A program made the translations under genes and the position numbers. This document shows positions 1 to 6,219 of a stretch of 10,245 bases of DNA, in pieces. The DNA is from Thioalkalivibrio sp. (GTDB lineage: Bacteria > Pseudomonadota > Gammaproteobacteria > Ectothiorhodospirales > Ectothiorhodospiraceae), in contig SKNJ01000171.1 in the NCBI GenBank assembly GCA_007120575.1, positions 1 through 10,245 of the forward strand. Reading direction: 5' to 3'. Below the pieces are notes generated by a model. The model was not told where the DNA came from, did no database searches, and saw only the letters and a list, made by a program, of their open reading frames with translations. The stretch's first letter is position 1; every line of letters begins with the position of its first letter.

Positions 1-366
1 AAGCCGAGGTCGCTCTTGTCGACCAGCATGCCCATCTGTTCGGTGAACTCGCCGTTGCCGTCGGCGATGAAGGTCACGCGGTCGGCCTGCTGATCGGCCT
101 GCCAGGCCTCCATGACGAAGCCGTCGTTGACCGAGATGCAGACGATCTCGTCGATGCCGTGCTGCTTGAGCACCGGCGCCAGCTCGTTGTAGCGCGGCAC
201 GTGGGCGGACGAGCAGGTCGGGGTGAACGCGCCCGGCAGGGCGAACACGACCACGTTACGACCCTTGAACAGGTCTTCCGAGCGCACGTCGTGCCAGTCA
301 TTGTCCTTGCGGCAGCGGAAGGTAACTTCCGGGACGCGCTGGCCTTCGCGATTTTCAAGTTCCATG
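1..366 (-). CDS. Peroxiredoxin, Prx5 type (possibly Prx-glutaredoxin hybrid), 3' end outside the window
   Basis: Thiol peroxidase that reduces hydrogen peroxide and organic hydroperoxides in the cytoplasm. The first 122 residues are present. The peroxidatic cysteine is Cys51 in the signature PGAFTPTCS (residues 44-52), followed by the conserved HVPRYNEL segment; a later [10 protein letters not shown] block and a [13 protein letters not shown] block are also typical of the Prx5 group. The ATG at 366 has an AAGGAG ribosome site at 372-377. The sequence closely resembles, from memory, the Prx domain of Haemophilus-type peroxiredoxin-glutaredoxin hybrids, which carry a C-terminal CPFC glutaredoxin domain. 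Whether that domain is fused here lies beyond position 1 and cannot be seen. A dyad-overlapped promoter lies just upstream, suggesting the gene is regulated separately from the membrane-protein gene behind it. Confidence 0.93.
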
Positions 367-436
367 GGTTCTCCTTTTGTCGATCCGTAGGGTTGGGTTC
401 GGAATGTTCGCCGGGGTTTGCCCGACTACGGGATCG

Positions 437-466
437 ATCATAAGGGTCGTCTTATGATATATCCAA
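437..466 (-). promoter_or_regulatory. Candidate peroxiredoxin promoter overlapped by a perfect dyad operator
   Basis: Read on the minus strand, TTGGAT (461-466) and TATGAT (437-442) form a sigma-70-like promoter with an 18-bp spacer, about 70 bp before the peroxiredoxin start. A perfect inverted repeat, ATCATAAG-N6-CTTATGAT (437-458), covers the -10 box and most of the spacer. That placement suits a repressor rather than an OxyR-type activator, which normally binds at or upstream of -35. The dyad does not fit the OxyR (ATAG-N7-CTAT) or Fur patterns I know, so the regulator is unassigned. The promoter and its role are inferred; the dyad itself is directly visible. Confidence 0.5.
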
Positions 467-498
467 TGAATTATTCCTAATCCGCGATTAGTTTTGTC

Positions 499-1518
499 CT
501 ATCGTTGGTCCGACCCGCGGTCGTCCTGGGGTGTCGCCGTCGAGGGCCCTTCGGTGGTGTCCGGAGTGGGGTCGCCGGCCGGGGCATAGGCGCGGGCCTT
601 TGCGCCGAACTGGCGGAAGCGGTCGGTCAGCTCCTCCAGGCGCTGCTCCCAGGCCGGATCCGGTTGCTGGCCTTCGGTGGCCTTGAAGAACACCTGCATC
701 AGGGCGGTCATCGCGACCGGCTCGATGACCGCCTGCTTGATGCCCCAGGCAAACACCAGGGCCACGATCAGCGTGAGGGCGCCGGCGTTGCCCGGAAACA
801 GGGCCACCAGGCCGGCGACCGGTGCGAGGATGATCAGGAACACCAGCAGGGTCAGCCCCCAGATCACGAATGCAAGGAAGAAGGCGTTCTTGAGGAAGAC
901 CTTGTAGTTCTGTGCGTACAGGATCAGCGCGGTGCGGCTGGAGGCCCAGGGGTTGTCGGAGCGTGTGCGCATGTTGTAGGCGAGGATGACCTCGTCCAGG
1001 TAGGTCAGCGACAGGTTGATGACGGTATTGATGAAGCGAGCCAGGCCCCCGGTGCCGGGGATCGGTATCAGCTGGCCGATGGTCAGGAACACCCGGTTGA
1101 AGGCCTTGAGTACACCCTTGATGAGTTGATCCACCGCGAACAGGACCGAAGATTCGGCGAACCGCTCGCGCACCACCGCCTGGGCGTGCGTGATCTGGCC
1201 GCGACCCTCGGGCAGGCTCTTGCCCTCCATCAGCTCGACCAGCACGGCGATATGTCCGGCCTTGACCAGGTACAGCAGGTACTCGCGCAACAGGTAGGCG
1301 GCGATGCCCACCAGTCCGAAGCCGATCAGCCCGCCCCAGACCCCGAATGCCGCCGGGTTGTCGCCGATATGTCCGACCAGATAGCCGACGCCGGCCCCGG
1401 CCCCGGTACCCAGCACATAGGCAAGGGTGATCGCGAAATAGATCAGGAAGCGAAATACCAGAAACGGTGTGGTACGGGCCAGCAGCCCGAAGATCTCGCG
1501 CAGGCGAAAATCGAACAT
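499..1518 (-). CDS. Integral membrane protein of unknown function
   Basis: A 339-residue protein that I cannot assign to a named family. Hydrophobic segments lie near residues 18-37, 39-50, 58-85, 143-153, 213-241 and 247-272. A loop around 86-142 is more polar. The C-terminal tail from about 282 is soluble and charged (EQRLEELTDRFRQFGAKA), ends in a low-complexity P/T/S-rich stretch, and is probably cytoplasmic. The region SSRTALILYAQNYKVFLKN (193-211) before the last membrane hairpin looks conserved in character. The ATG at 1518 was chosen over the in-frame upstream ATG at 1629 because GAGGGA (1526-1531) sits at good spacing and the added 37 residues look like translated non-coding DNA. The layout faintly recalls multi-pass transporters of the choline-transporter-like type, but this is a weak guess. 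The gene is co-directional with the peroxiredoxin but separated from it by the dyad promoter. Confidence 0.8.
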   Translation of the reverse strand: MFDFRLREIFGLLARTTPFLVFRFLIYFAITLAYVLGTGAGAGVGYLVGHIGDNPAAFGVWGGLIGFGLVGIAAYLLREYLLYLVKAGHIAVLVELMEGKSLPEGRGQITHAQAVVRERFAESSVLFAVDQLIKGVLKAFNRVFLTIGQLIPIPGTGGLARFINTVINLSLTYLDEVILAYNMRTRSDNPWASSRTALILYAQNYKVFLKNAFFLAFVIWGLTLLVFLIILAPVAGLVALFPGNAGALTLIVALVFAWGIKQAVIEPVAMTALMQVFFKATEGQQPDPAWEQRLEELTDRFRQFGAKARAYAPAGDPTPDTTEGPSTATPQDDRGSDQR

Positions 1519-1716
1519 CGGTGATTCCCTCGTAGCGTTGATGACCCCGACCGTTCGCGTTGCAGGCAAGGCGGGCCCCGGGGGCGGCCACCCCGACCAT
1601 AGCCGGATCCGCCAGCATTTCCACCCCATACCGGGTGACCTTGCACTCCGTTCGCGAGGCGAGAGGCGGTTCGCGCGGTGCCTTCGGGCCCCGCAATCCC
1701 CGGTTGCCGGCGCGGG

Positions 1717-1747
1717 TTCCGGTTGACGTCGCGAGACGAAACCGGGA
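1717..1747. other. GNRA-capped hairpin in the divergent intergenic region
   Basis: CCGGTT (1719-1724) pairs with AACCGG (1740-1745). After a small internal loop, CGTC (1727-1730) pairs with GACG (1735-1738) around the tetraloop GCGA (1731-1734). A U-G and a U-A pair can extend the base (1717-1718 with 1746-1747). There is no T-run on either side, so it is not an intrinsic terminator. It lies just upstream of the candidate ffs promoter. The rest of 1519-1800 is GC-rich and I see no gene in it. Confidence 0.4.
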
Positions 1748-1750
1748 AAG

Positions 1751-1778
1751 TTGCGGCCCGGTTCCGGTGCCGTAAATG
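1751..1778 (+). promoter_or_regulatory. Candidate ffs promoter
   Basis: TTGCGG (1751-1756) and TAAATG/GTAAAT (about 1772-1778) lie 15-16 bp apart. They are followed by a GC-only discriminator, GCGCGCC, of the kind seen at stringently controlled stable-RNA promoters. A start around 1785 would leave a short 5' leader before the mature 4.5S RNA, consistent with 5' processing by RNase P as in E. coli. The match to consensus is only moderate. Confidence 0.3.
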
Positions 1779-1800
1779 GCGCGCCGGTTCCACCGCGTTA

Positions 1801-1914
<114 letters not shown>

Positions 1915-1989
1915 CCCTTTTTCCGTCGATGTCGTGGCCCCGCCGCCGTGGCACAATCCAACGGATCGCTGTGCAGTGACGGGGGAGGC

Positions 1990-3723
1990 ATGAGTCATCA
2001 GGTTCTGGCCCGCAAGTGGCGGCCGGCTCGCTTCGAGGAGCTGATTGGCCAGCCGCATGTGGTGCGCGCCCTCGCCAATGCCCTGAAGGGCGACCGCCTG
2101 CACCACGCCTATCTGTTCGCCGGTACCCGCGGGGTCGGCAAGACCACCATTGCCCGGATTCTTGCACGCTGTCTCAACTGCGAGACCGGGGTGACCCCCA
2201 CGCCCTGCGGCGAGTGCCGGTCCTGTGTCGAGATCGCCGAGGGGCGGCACCTGGATCTGATCGAGGTTGATGCGGCCTCGCGCACGCGTGTGGATGACAC
2301 CCGCGAGTTGCTGGACAATGTCTCCTACGCGCCCACCACCGGCCGCTTCAAGGTGTACCTGATCGACGAGGTGCACATGCTCTCGGAGAAGAGCTTCAAC
2401 GCGTTGCTGAAGACGCTGGAGGAGCCACCCGACCACGTTAAATTCCTGCTCGCGACCACCGATCCGCAGAAGCTGCCGGTGACCGTGCTGTCGCGCTGTC
2501 TGCAATTCAACCTGAAACCAATGCCGCCGGCGCTGATTGCCGAGCACCTGGCGCGGGTACTGGCCGCGGAACAGATCGAGGCCGAGCCGGGGGCGTTGCT
2601 GCGCCTGGGCGAGGCGGCCGAGGGCTCGATGCGCGACGCCCTGAGTCTGACCGACCAGGCAATTGCCTACGGCGCCGAGCGTCTGACCGAGGCCGAGGCC
2701 TGCGACATGCTCGGCCTGTTGCCGCGGACCCGCCTGACGGGACTGCTGGACGCGGCCCTGGACGGGGATGGTCCGGGCCTGATCAGCGGGCTGGCGGAGC
2801 TGGACACGCTGGGCCCCGACTGGTCGCGCGTGCTCGACGAACTGGCCGCGCTGCTGCACCGGGTGGCGGTGCAGCAGGTCGTCGGCGAGGTGGCCGCAGA
2901 GGGCGAGGCCGCTGAGGTCTGGGCCCGCGCGACCGCCGTGCGGGTGGATGCCGAGCACCTTCAGCTTGCCTATCAGATCCTGGTGCACGGGGCGCGTGAT
3001 CTGCCCCATGCCCCTGATCCGCGCATGGGCGTGGAGATGACGCTGCTGCGCCTGTTGGCGTTCCGGCCGGAGGCCCCGCCGTCCGCAAGCGATGGGGCAG
3101 GTGGCGAACCACGTGCACGGCCCGCCACCGCTGCGGCGCCGCGCAGCGAACCCGTGGGTCAGGATGGCGACAGTGTGCCGGTCTCGCCGCGGGCACCCGG
3201 GTCCGGAGAGCCAGCGACGGATGTCGCGCCGGAGGCTCCGCGGGCGGCGGTGGACGAGCAGGTCGAATCGGTCAGTGAACCGCCCCCGCCGGAGCCCGGG
3301 CCGGCGCCGGTGGCCAACCCGGGCACGTTCGAATGGCATGCGTTTGCCAGTCGGTTGCCAGCCGGTACGGCACGCGAGCTGGCGCTGCATTCGGAATTGC
3401 AATCGCGCGATGCCGAGCGCGTCGTACTGGCACTGGCGCCGGGCAACCGTACGCTGTGCACCGAGCGCGCGCGCGGTCGGTTGAAGGCGGCGCTGGAGGA
3501 GGCGCTGGGGCACTCCCTGCACCTCGAGATTGTCGACCAGGCAGAGCCCGGCGCGGCTACCCCGGCGGCCCGCCTTGCCGCGGATGCGGCGGAACGTCAG
3601 GCTAGTGCTGAGGCGGCCATGCGCGAGGACCCGGTAGTGCGCGCGCTGGGCGAACAGTTCGGGGCGGAAGTGGAGGCGGTGCGTTTCCGCGAGCCGAACG
3701 GGCCGGGCGAGGCACCTGCCTGA
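1990..3723 (+). CDS. dnaX: DNA polymerase III subunit tau (tau/gamma), clamp-loader ATPase
   Basis: AAA+ ATPase of the replicative clamp loader. It opens and loads the beta clamp and, through its C-terminal part, ties the polymerase core and DnaB into the replisome. The protein has 577 residues. Walker A is GTRGVGKTT (45-53). Zinc ligands are Cys64, Cys73, Cys76 and Cys79. Walker B is VYLIDEVHML with Asp126-Glu127. The SRC arginine finger is Arg169, and the sensor-2 Arg215 lies in GSMRD. A long Pro/Ala-rich linker (about 365-450) precedes the tau-specific domain (EWHAFASRL onward), which ends in the family-typical VRALGEQFGAEVEAVRF. The ATG at 1990 follows a GGGGGAGG site at 1981-1988; an upstream in-frame GTG at 1948 lacks this support. 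No A-rich slippery heptamer is present, so the truncated gamma form is not predicted by the E. coli mechanism. It heads the dnaX-ybaB-recR cluster. Confidence 0.97.
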   Translation: MSHQVLARKWRPARFEELIGQPHVVRALANALKGDRLHHAYLFAGTRGVGKTTIARILARCLNCETGVTPTPCGECRSCVEIAEGRHLDLIEVDAASRTRVDDTRELLDNVSYAPTTGRFKVYLIDEVHMLSEKSFNALLKTLEEPPDHVKFLLATTDPQKLPVTVLSRCLQFNLKPMPPALIAEHLARVLAAEQIEAEPGALLRLGEAAEGSMRDALSLTDQAIAYGAERLTEAEACDMLGLLPRTRLTGLLDAALDGDGPGLISGLAELDTLGPDWSRVLDELAALLHRVAVQQVVGEVAAEGEAAEVWARATAVRVDAEHLQLAYQILVHGARDLPHAPDPRMGVEMTLLRLLAFRPEAPPSASDGAGGEPRARPATAAAPRSEPVGQDGDSVPVSPRAPGSGEPATDVAPEAPRAAVDEQVESVSEPPPPEPGPAPVANPGTFEWHAFASRLPAGTARELALHSELQSRDAERVVLALAPGNRTLCTERARGRLKAALEEALGHSLHLEIVDQAEPGAATPAARLAADAAERQASAEAAMREDPVVRALGEQFGAEVEAVRFREPNGPGEAPA

Positions 3724-3834
3724 GGCAGGACATGAATCAGCGTTTCCGCGGGCGGGCACCGGCCCGGGCGGCGGTATCCACGCAATCCAGACCAACAGCA
3801 TCCGCGACCAGGCGGATTCAGGAGAGCAAGCGAG

Positions 3835-4161
3835 ATGATGAAAGGTGGCATGGGCGGTCTGATGAAGCAGGCCCAGAAGATGCAGGAAGACATGCAGAAG
3901 ATGCAGGCCGAGCTGGCCGAGATGGAGATCGAAGGGCAGGCCGGTGGCGGTCTGGTCAGCGTGACCATGAGCGGAAAGTACGCGGTGCGGCGAGTCAAGA
4001 TCGATCCGAGCCTGTTCGAGGATGATCGCGACATGATCGAGGATCTTGTTGCGGCGGCGGTGAATGACGCAGTACAGAAGGTCGAGTCCACGACCCAGGA
4101 GCGTATGGGCAGCCTGACCGAGGGCATGGGCCTGCCCGCGGGCATGAAGCTCCCGTTCTGA
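3835..4161 (+). CDS. ybaB: YbaB/EbfC family nucleoid-associated DNA-binding protein
   Basis: Small dimeric DNA-binding protein of 108 residues, the usual length for the family. It opens with a Met/Gly-rich start and a long amphipathic helix rich in Gln, Met, Lys and Glu (about 8-32). The beta-sheet core follows ([22 protein letters not shown], about 40-60, split by the conserved GKY turn). A second helix ([19 protein letters not shown]) and a Met/Gly-rich tail complete it. The start has tandem ATGs at 3835 and 3838 behind an AGGAGA site (3820-3825). It sits 111 nt after dnaX and 22 nt before recR, the conserved order. Family members coat DNA and affect expression; a direct link to RecR function is suggested only by gene order. 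The gap before it (3724-3834) contains a short CGGGC/GCCCG hairpin (3753-3766) and no gene. Confidence 0.95.
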   Translation: MMKGGMGGLMKQAQKMQEDMQKMQAELAEMEIEGQAGGGLVSVTMSGKYAVRRVKIDPSLFEDDRDMIEDLVAAAVNDAVQKVESTTQERMGSLTEGMGLPAGMKLPF

Positions 4162-4183
4162 GCGCCGCGGGACCGCGTGTTCG

Positions 4184-4774
4184 ATGGACGCCGAACTCGA
4201 CGAACTGGTCCAGGCCCTGCGCTGCCTGCCGGGGGTTGGGGCGAAATCCGCGCGCCGCATGGCGCTGCACCTGCTGGAGCGGGACCGCGAGGGTGCGCGG
4301 CGCATGGCGCGTGCGGTGGAGCACGCGGTGGAGACGATCGGCCATTGCTCGGTGTGCCGCACGCTGACCGCAGCCGAGACGTGCAGCTACTGCCGCGATC
4401 CGGAGCGGGATCCGCAGGTGATCTGCGTGGTGGAGAGCCCCGGGGACGTGCTGGCGATCGACGGTGCGACCGACTTCAACGGACGCTTCCATGTGCTGCT
4501 TGGTCGCCTTTCGCCGCTGGACGGGATCGGTCCCGAGGCATTGGGTCTGGATCGCCTGGAGATCCGGTTACGACAGGAGGGTGTGCAGGAATTGATCCTG
4601 GCCACCAATACCTCGGTGGAAGGCGAGGTGACCGCGCATTACCTCTCCGAGATGGCAGCGCGGCACGGCATTCGTGCCACCCGCATCGCCCAGGGCATCC
4701 CCACCGGGGGCGAACTGGAGTACACCGATGCCGGCACCCTGGCGCATGCCTTGTCGGGACGGCGTGATTACTGA
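4184..4774 (+). CDS. recR: Recombination mediator protein RecR
   Basis: Ring-forming DNA-binding protein that works with RecO (and RecF) to load RecA on SSB-coated gaps during recombinational repair. The 196 residues show the helix-hairpin-helix (LPGVGAKSARRMA, 15-27), the four-cysteine zinc finger (Cys55, Cys58, Cys67, Cys70), the TOPRIM domain starting at VICVVES with Glu84, and the C-terminal GELEYTDAGTLAHAL. The N-terminus is about four residues shorter than the E. coli protein. No good ribosome site precedes the ATG at 4184, and no other in-frame start lies between it and the ybaB stop. Translation is probably coupled to ybaB, which ends 22 nt upstream. The TGA stop at 4772-4774 directly abuts the -10 box of the next promoter. 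Confidence 0.97.
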   Translation: MDAELDELVQALRCLPGVGAKSARRMALHLLERDREGARRMARAVEHAVETIGHCSVCRTLTAAETCSYCRDPERDPQVICVVESPGDVLAIDGATDFNGRFHVLLGRLSPLDGIGPEALGLDRLEIRLRQEGVQELILATNTSVEGEVTAHYLSEMAARHGIRATRIAQGIPTGGELEYTDAGTLAHALSGRRDY

Positions 4775-4780
4775 TATAAA
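4751..4780 (+). promoter_or_regulatory. Sigma-70-type promoter for hinT, embedded in the end of recR
   Basis: TTGTCG (4751-4756) and TATAAA (4775-4780) are spaced by 18 bp, with a GC-rich discriminator (GCGCGCCC) after the -10 box. The -35 lies inside recR codons and the -10 starts at the base after the recR stop. TATAAA stands out strongly from the GC-rich background. This would make hinT and the downstream barrel gene a separate transcription unit. Confidence 0.6.
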
Positions 4781-4781
4781 G

Positions 4782-4817
4782 CGCGCCCGACGCGGGCGTG
4801 CCCGGTCCCTCGACCGG
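4782..4817 (+). other. Two tandem hairpins in the hinT 5' leader
   Basis: The first hairpin pairs CGCGCCCG (4782-4789) with CGGGCGTG (4793-4800), using one G-U pair around a 3-nt loop. The second pairs CCGGT (4802-4806) with ACCGG (4813-4817), extendable past one mismatch. Both follow the predicted transcription start and end about a dozen bases before the AGGAG site. There is no T-run after either, so they are leader structure rather than a terminator. Any regulatory role is unproven. Confidence 0.35.
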
Positions 4818-4840
4818 CCATTCCCATGGAGGAGAGCGGC

Positions 4841-5185
4841 ATGACCGACTGCGTGTTCTGCAAGATCGTGGCGGGCGATATCCCGGCGAAAACGGTGTTC
4901 GAGGACGAGGAGGTGCTCGCCTTCGAAGACCTGAGTCCGCAGGCCCCGCAGCATGTGCTGGTGATCCCGAAGAAGCATATCGCGACGCTGAACGACCTGA
5001 CGGCCGAGGATGCGCCCGTCATCGGGAAGATGGCCCGGGTGGCGGCGCAGGTGGCGCGCGATCGCGGATTTGCGGAGGACGGTTATCGGACCGTGATGAA
5101 CTGCAACCAACTGGGCGGTCAGACGGTCTATCATATACATATGCATGTACTGGGCGGACGCGGGATGTCCTGGCCGCCTGGCTAG
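4841..5185 (+). CDS. hinT: HIT-family nucleotide-binding protein (HinT-like phosphoramidase)
   Basis: Histidine-triad hydrolase acting on nucleoside phosphoramidates such as AMP-lysine or AMP-NH2, probably as a cytoplasmic dimer. The 114 residues match the usual HinT length. The triad is HIHMHVLGG with His98, His100 and His102. The N-terminal CVFC pair (Cys4, Cys7) with His46 and His98 matches the zinc-binding variant of the family, which E. coli HinT lacks. The block DLSPQAPQHVLVIPKKH (30-46) and EDGYRTVMN (79-87) are also standard. The ATG at 4841 has AGGAG (4830-4834) at ideal spacing; an in-frame ATG at 4826 overlaps that site and is unlikely. It has its own promoter at the end of recR and is probably co-transcribed with the barrel protein that starts 47 nt downstream. 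Confidence 0.95.
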   Translation: MTDCVFCKIVAGDIPAKTVFEDEEVLAFEDLSPQAPQHVLVIPKKHIATLNDLTAEDAPVIGKMARVAAQVARDRGFAEDGYRTVMNCNQLGGQTVYHIHMHVLGGRGMSWPPG

Positions 5186-5232
5186 CCAATCCGGGCCTTC
5201 CCGGTATCTGGAGAGCGAGCGGAGACAACGAC

Positions 5233-6048
5233 GTGGCACAACGGGTGGTGACGGACGGGATGCGCGAATCGCGGCGGGGCCTGTGCCTGGCGGGTGCGGG
5301 TGCTCGTGTTGTCGGTCCGCGCGCCATGGCGGGATGGCTGCTGGCGGGGCTGGGGTTGGTGTTCGGCCCGGCCCAGGCCGAGGCGCCGGCGGGCGAGTTC
5401 GAGGCATATGCCCTGAACCCGTCGATTGACCTGAACACGTTCAGCATCGGAGAGCTGGCAGTGGCGGCGAGAGAGCCGGCCCGCGAGCGTTCGGATTCGC
5501 GGTACCACCTGACCCTGCGTTCCGGCCACGACACCGCGCCGCTGTTCGATGGCGAGGACGCGGTACTGAATACGCGCATGTTCGAGGCGGTCGGGGGCTA
5601 CCGCCAGGAGTTCGGCAACAGCGGTTTCGGCTACGGACTCAATCTCGGGCTGGGCATGCAATCCGGCGAAACCTGGAACGATCTGGGACCGGGTCAGGAG
5701 TTCAACTCCTACTTTACCGACCTGAGTCTCGGGCCGACCTTCGCGGCCGGCCGCTTTGACAGCCAGTTCCGGATCGGTCTGCGTCAGCCACTGACCAGTG
5801 ACGAATCCCATCCCGGGTTCGGTTTTGGTAACCGGCATCGCGATATTGGCCGCACCGCGGGCTACCTGAGCCTGGATGGGCGCCTGCGCCTGCAGAACCA
5901 GTCCGAACTCTCGATGAGCCTGTACTACGACGACTACACCATGAACGAAGCTGACAGCGGTTGGCTGGCCGATCGCCTCGAATTCGAAGGTGCGTCGCGC
6001 GACGCGGCCTCCTCGGTGATCGGCGTGGAGATGGGGCTGACCTTCTGA
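5233..6048 (+). CDS. Predicted outer-membrane beta-barrel protein of unknown function
   Basis: A 271-residue exported protein whose family I do not recognise. A signal peptide ends at AQA (residues 47-49), giving a mature protein of about 222 residues. That protein shows alternating polar/hydrophobic strands with many aromatic residues and Gly (for example FGYGLNLGLGMQSG and SELSMSLYYDDYTMN). It ends in VEMGLTF: a terminal Phe with alternating hydrophobics is the classic signal for assembly by the BAM complex. The start is uncertain. The GTG at 5233 has a GGAGA site (5221-5225) at 8 nt and is preferred, but it gives a long n-region containing SRRGLCL. ATG at 5260 and ATG at 5326 are in frame, and the latter gives a compact signal peptide but no ribosome site and no positive charge. 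Possible roles include a pore or a membrane-bound enzyme; nothing in the sequence decides. Confidence 0.75.
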   Translation: MAQRVVTDGMRESRRGLCLAGAGARVVGPRAMAGWLLAGLGLVFGPAQAEAPAGEFEAYALNPSIDLNTFSIGELAVAAREPARERSDSRYHLTLRSGHDTAPLFDGEDAVLNTRMFEAVGGYRQEFGNSGFGYGLNLGLGMQSGETWNDLGPGQEFNSYFTDLSLGPTFAAGRFDSQFRIGLRQPLTSDESHPGFGFGNRHRDIGRTAGYLSLDGRLRLQNQSELSMSLYYDDYTMNEADSGWLADRLEFEGASRDAASSVIGVEMGLTF

Positions 6049-6106
6049 TCGCGACGCGCGCCGTATAACGATCGGTCTCGGCGCACCCCTGTCGCGACCG
6101 TTCGCG
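6049..6106. other. Nested hairpin at the end of the barrel gene
   Basis: TCGCGAC (6049-6055) pairs with GTCGCGA (6091-6097), and inside it GCGCC (6058-6062) pairs with GGCGC (6080-6084). The outer right arm can alternatively pair downstream, CGCGA (6093-6097) with TCGCG (6102-6106). It begins directly after the TGA of the barrel gene. With no T-run it is not a standard intrinsic terminator, though it may protect the 3' end. A 12-bp perfect palindrome (GCGGGGCCCCGC, 6129-6140) follows in the same convergent gap. Confidence 0.4.
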
Positions 6107-6185
6107 GTTACCTCCCGGATGTCTGTCCGCGGGGCCCCGCAACGACTGTATTGACCCGGTGTTCGCCCCGAGATCGTTCAGTGCC

Positions 6186-6212
6186 TGCCCGGGGAAACCG
6201 GTCCCGGGGGCA
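6186..6212 (-). terminator. Hairpin just after the rsgA stop, possible 3' end structure
   Basis: On the minus strand TGCCC (6212-6208) pairs with GGGCA (6190-6186), and GGG/CCC (6205-6203 with 6194-6192) pair inside around an 8-nt loop. It lies eight bases past the rsgA stop codon. No T-run follows, so intrinsic termination would be weak; Rho-dependent termination is equally possible. Confidence 0.35.
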
Positions 6213-6219
6213 TATCCCT

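Noticed and set aside
437..458. The prx dyad as a canonical OxyR or Fur site
   Set aside because: It lacks the ATAG-N7-CTAT spacing of OxyR and the GATAAT-type repeats of Fur, so the regulator was left unnamed.
3283..3287. C5 run in dnaX at codons 432-433 as a programmed frameshift site
   Set aside because: It is not an X-XXY-YYZ heptamer of identical triplets in frame, and neither shifted frame stops soon, so a gamma-like product would not result.
4798..5232. In-frame upstream extension of the barrel gene
   Set aside because: It overlaps hinT entirely in another frame; the GTG at 5233 has the ribosome site and the extension has no plausible domain.
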